From positions 682,001 to 746,000 of the forward strand of contig JAIXMP010000019.1 in assembly GCA_025677815.1 (NCBI GenBank): 64,000 nt of DNA. The letters run 5' to 3'. Both the position numbers and the translations under genes were made by a program. The stretch's first letter is position 1. Each line of letters begins with the position of its first letter. The notes beneath the pieces are model-generated. The model was not told where the DNA came from and did no database searches. It worked only from the letters and a program-made list of their open reading frames with translations. Positions 61,231 to 64,000 of this stretch are shown in pieces. The DNA comes from Phascolomyces articulosus. Lineage: Eukaryota > Mucoromycota > Mucoromycetes > Mucorales > Lichtheimiaceae.

Positions 61231-64000
61231 AATTACGCTCGAATATATTTTTTTATATTTGCTATCACACATCGCAATTGCTGTCTTCTTGAACAGCTCG
61301 ACAGGAAAAAACTATTATATTTATTATAATACAACAAAGATATTCCCGGAAAAATCCTCATGGTAACGATTTTTATAAATTGAATGACAAATAGCTACCC
61401 CGCGGGCCTTTATGTATGATAGGAGTGAGTGAATCATTGTAAACTAATACTTTTTTGGCATATTACAAAACTCTGGATATATTAATGTGGAAAACCAATA
61501 AATGCATAAATCGATTATCTGCACCAATGAGTAAGAAAAAATAATTGATGAACTGACGTGCCATTTTTATACTTTATATGGTCCAAGAAATGAAAATCCA
61601 AACCCTGTCATCCAGTATTGATAACAACTGTAAATCATATGAGAAGATTTACATGGCAATTGGATGGACGAATCTCTCATCACATTTGGTCTTATTATGA
61701 GACAAATTTCATAAATATCATTGTCTTGTCTCTTTGGAAGGACCAACCTGTCGTTAAGTCAAAAATCATAAATGAAACTGTCGGCTGTGAATTGTCGTAC
61801 CTATATAATATCATCCATAATCTAGATCGACATGAAAAGCTTATTTTATATTATTTATTAATAATGATTTACACTATAAAGAGCTTTTTAGTGCGTTATG
61901 TATTATCATCAAAGAAGAGGGAAAGGTCAAGAATATACTATTGATTGACAACAAGGCTGGAAGTAAAGAAGTGAACATATCCTTCGTTTGTAACACAGTA
62001 AAAACTGTGTAACAATAATGAATCGAATGCATTCAAAGCATAATATGTACCACTGTTATGGCCCATTTTTAAAACACATATCATCAGTGGAAGTCAACAT
62101 AATAATTTTACGCAAAGATGTTCATTTCTATGAAGAAAATCAAATATTATCCATCATCGTTGAAGCATCATATTCAATTATTCCATTTACGTAGTGGTCT
62201 CAATAAAAGTAACAGCGAGTATGCTTTCTATTTGAGGCGGTAAACAAAGTTCATAAGAAGGGATGCTTTAGCAACTGATTATCTATGTGTTATGTTGTGT
62301 CATCCATATAGATTTCTTTATCGAACTATTAAAGCAATCAATTATCAGCAACAAAAAATACAAAAAGATGGAACCGTACTCTTCCTTTATGGTTTTGAAT
62401 TAGTGTACGTATTATCGATTCTAACGGCAAGTTTTCCCATTATAATGCATTGAATAAAAAATAGCGTAAGAAAAAAATGTCGAAAACAAAAACGTTGATA
62501 TTCGGGTAATACTATAAAAAAATGACTAAAATTCATCGACACATATTCAAGAACCAAGCACCAAGCATCGCCAACTTATGTAAACGTGATTTTCTTTATA
62601 ATACCAATAATTATCTGTAAGCATTTTTGGTATTACAGAAATCCCATTATGATATGCTATCCTTCTCCACCAACAAGCATACAAGACTGGGTAATTAGCA
62701 CTTCAAATAGTCTTTTTATTCTCAAATACTAATCAGTGACTGAAATATGTACCACATCGACATTCTATTTCCAAATGCAAACTCAGTGATTGCTTATCAC
62801 TTGTCATTATATTTACTCTTCTTTGGTGTTTTGGGTTACCCTATCGTTTGTTTGGTCTATCATAAAACACTAACAATAACGCAAAATATGTCATCAGTGA
62901 GTCCAGCAACATACAACAACGAAAAAAATGTCTGGAAATCTCGCATTCGACAAATAAGTAGTGAATTCATCCAAGGAATGGAAAATATTTATTTCTTTGA
63001 TTGCCTCGATACATATTTTATGCCTTTTCTAGCGAATATATAAAATATGAACATACAACCCCAGAATTTTGATCAGCATAATGGAGACATAATGGAGAAC
63101 AACTGTGACGAGAATTATGTTTGTAATAATTCATCAACAAGTACATCCTATTATTTTCAATCCTTTTTTTTTGGCTTTTATATAAGGCAAAGTGTTAGTG
63201 GGTTATAATAGCTCAGCGTCTTGAAAATCCTAGCACCTATTGATGTGATGAAAGACCCCTCCAAAAGTGTTGTCACTAAATTAAACCCCACTGCAGCACT
63301 TTACCTTTGTATCAGCTTCTTCCAACAATTATTTATATTCATTGAAAGGAAATTATGAAAACTATTGGGAGAAATCAAATTATACAGAAAATGAATATCC
63401 CCTCAGTATCACAAACGTTTTAGATTCCAGTATTATAGACGGTGATAATCATATCGTTATATGATGTGTTTTCAACAAATCCATGAAGAGGCACATCAAC
63501 GGACAATTATATTCTTATAATGTATTCAATATAACGATGCTAGTGCAATTGTTGTATTATTATTGATTTATTATTGTTTCCCAAAAAGCAAAAAAACTAG
63601 AAAAGTAAAAATACGCAGAATGTATGAATACCATTCAAGTAAAAGCCGTGAAATTCTAGGATTTTGCGTATTAATTTCGATATAAGTTGAAACGACTATT
63701 AGCTGTTAATACATCAAACAATACTCAGAATGTTGGGAATGCATATAATGATTTGCCAAAATAATGACGCCCTTGTTTCTTTATATAACGCATGATTATC
63801 AACTAGTTATTCTACAAGATAGAAGAACGTGGGAATATGCAATTTTCCGTTTTTATATATATATCTTACGTACTTCATCATTGGTCTTGTTTTTGATGAG
63901 AATTACACATAATGCCTCTACTAGCTATTGTAACCAAAAGAGTTGGGATATCAAAACCTAAGCCAGTGAATTTTGCTGCATTCCCAATCCCCCATGTGCC
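61231..64000. other. Gene-poor AT-rich right end
   Basis: No recognisable gene. The frame at 62747-63043 contains a hydrophobic segment (HLSLYLLFFGVLGYPIVCLV) but lacks any family feature. Other frames are short and low complexity. Confidence 0.4.

Noticed and set aside
1..64000. tRNA, rRNA, spliceosomal snRNA genes and CRISPR arrays
   Set aside because: No characteristic internal promoter boxes, conserved snRNA starts, or regular spacer-repeat arrays were seen on reading through the window.

Overview
The window comes from a filamentous fungus, most likely a Mucoromycota (Mucorales-type) species. The evidence is the many short GT-AG introns (about 45-130 nt), AT-rich spacers full of homopolymers and simple repeats, a STE12 factor with C2H2 fingers, and LINE fragments (endonuclease and reverse-transcriptase C-terminus) that resemble those of Mucorales. 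All exon boundaries were worked out by eye from splice motifs and reading phase. No alignment or expression data were available.

Layout. 0.3-0.9 kb: secreted fasciclin-domain protein (-). 1.9-4.2 kb: intronless STE12-like transcription factor (+). 5.6-11.6 kb: a diverged tandem duplication. Its right copy carries an intact RCF2-like mitochondrial HIG1 gene (-), its left copy a 5'-truncated pseudogene, and an F-box/LRR pseudogene lies between them. 12.7-20.1 kb is a compact housekeeping block: N-myristoyltransferase (+), a decayed gene (-), a p47/Shp1 UBX cofactor of Cdc48 (+) and a HEN1 small-RNA methyltransferase (+). 20.4-22.6 kb: glycerol-3-phosphate acyltransferase (-), with one intron best read as GC-AG. 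25.2-27.7 kb: an unusual gene or pseudogene built from repeated one-finger exons. 28.0-30.8 kb: a LINE remnant abutting a pair of ~300-bp inverted repeats. 31.9-33.8 kb: a decayed unknown gene (-). 35.4-37.7 kb: a Baeyer-Villiger-type flavin monooxygenase (-). 38.8-41.9 kb: scattered decayed coding pieces (-). 42.2-43.6 kb: the ER-anchored VAP/Scs2 protein (-). 45.3-46.0 kb: a doubtful gene (-). 52.8-55.2 kb: a septin (+). 56.1-56.8 kb: a Yippee-like zinc protein (-). 60.5-61.2 kb: a fragment of the VAP gene fused to a LINE endonuclease remnant.

The intact genes are mostly core cell functions: lipid synthesis and ER contacts (GPAT, VAP), protein lipidation (NMT), Cdc48 proteolysis (p47), respiration (RCF2), cytoskeleton (septin), small-RNA stability (HEN1) and developmental transcription (STE12). 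There is no operon-like logic; neighbours look independent, each with its own promoter. The stretches at 22.6-25.2, 43.6-52.8 and 56.8-64 kb are AT-rich, nearly gene-free and contain relics. The items most worth a second look are the modular zinc-finger locus, the inverted-repeat element, the VAP-LINE chimera and the GC-AG/cassette-exon intron of the acyltransferase.
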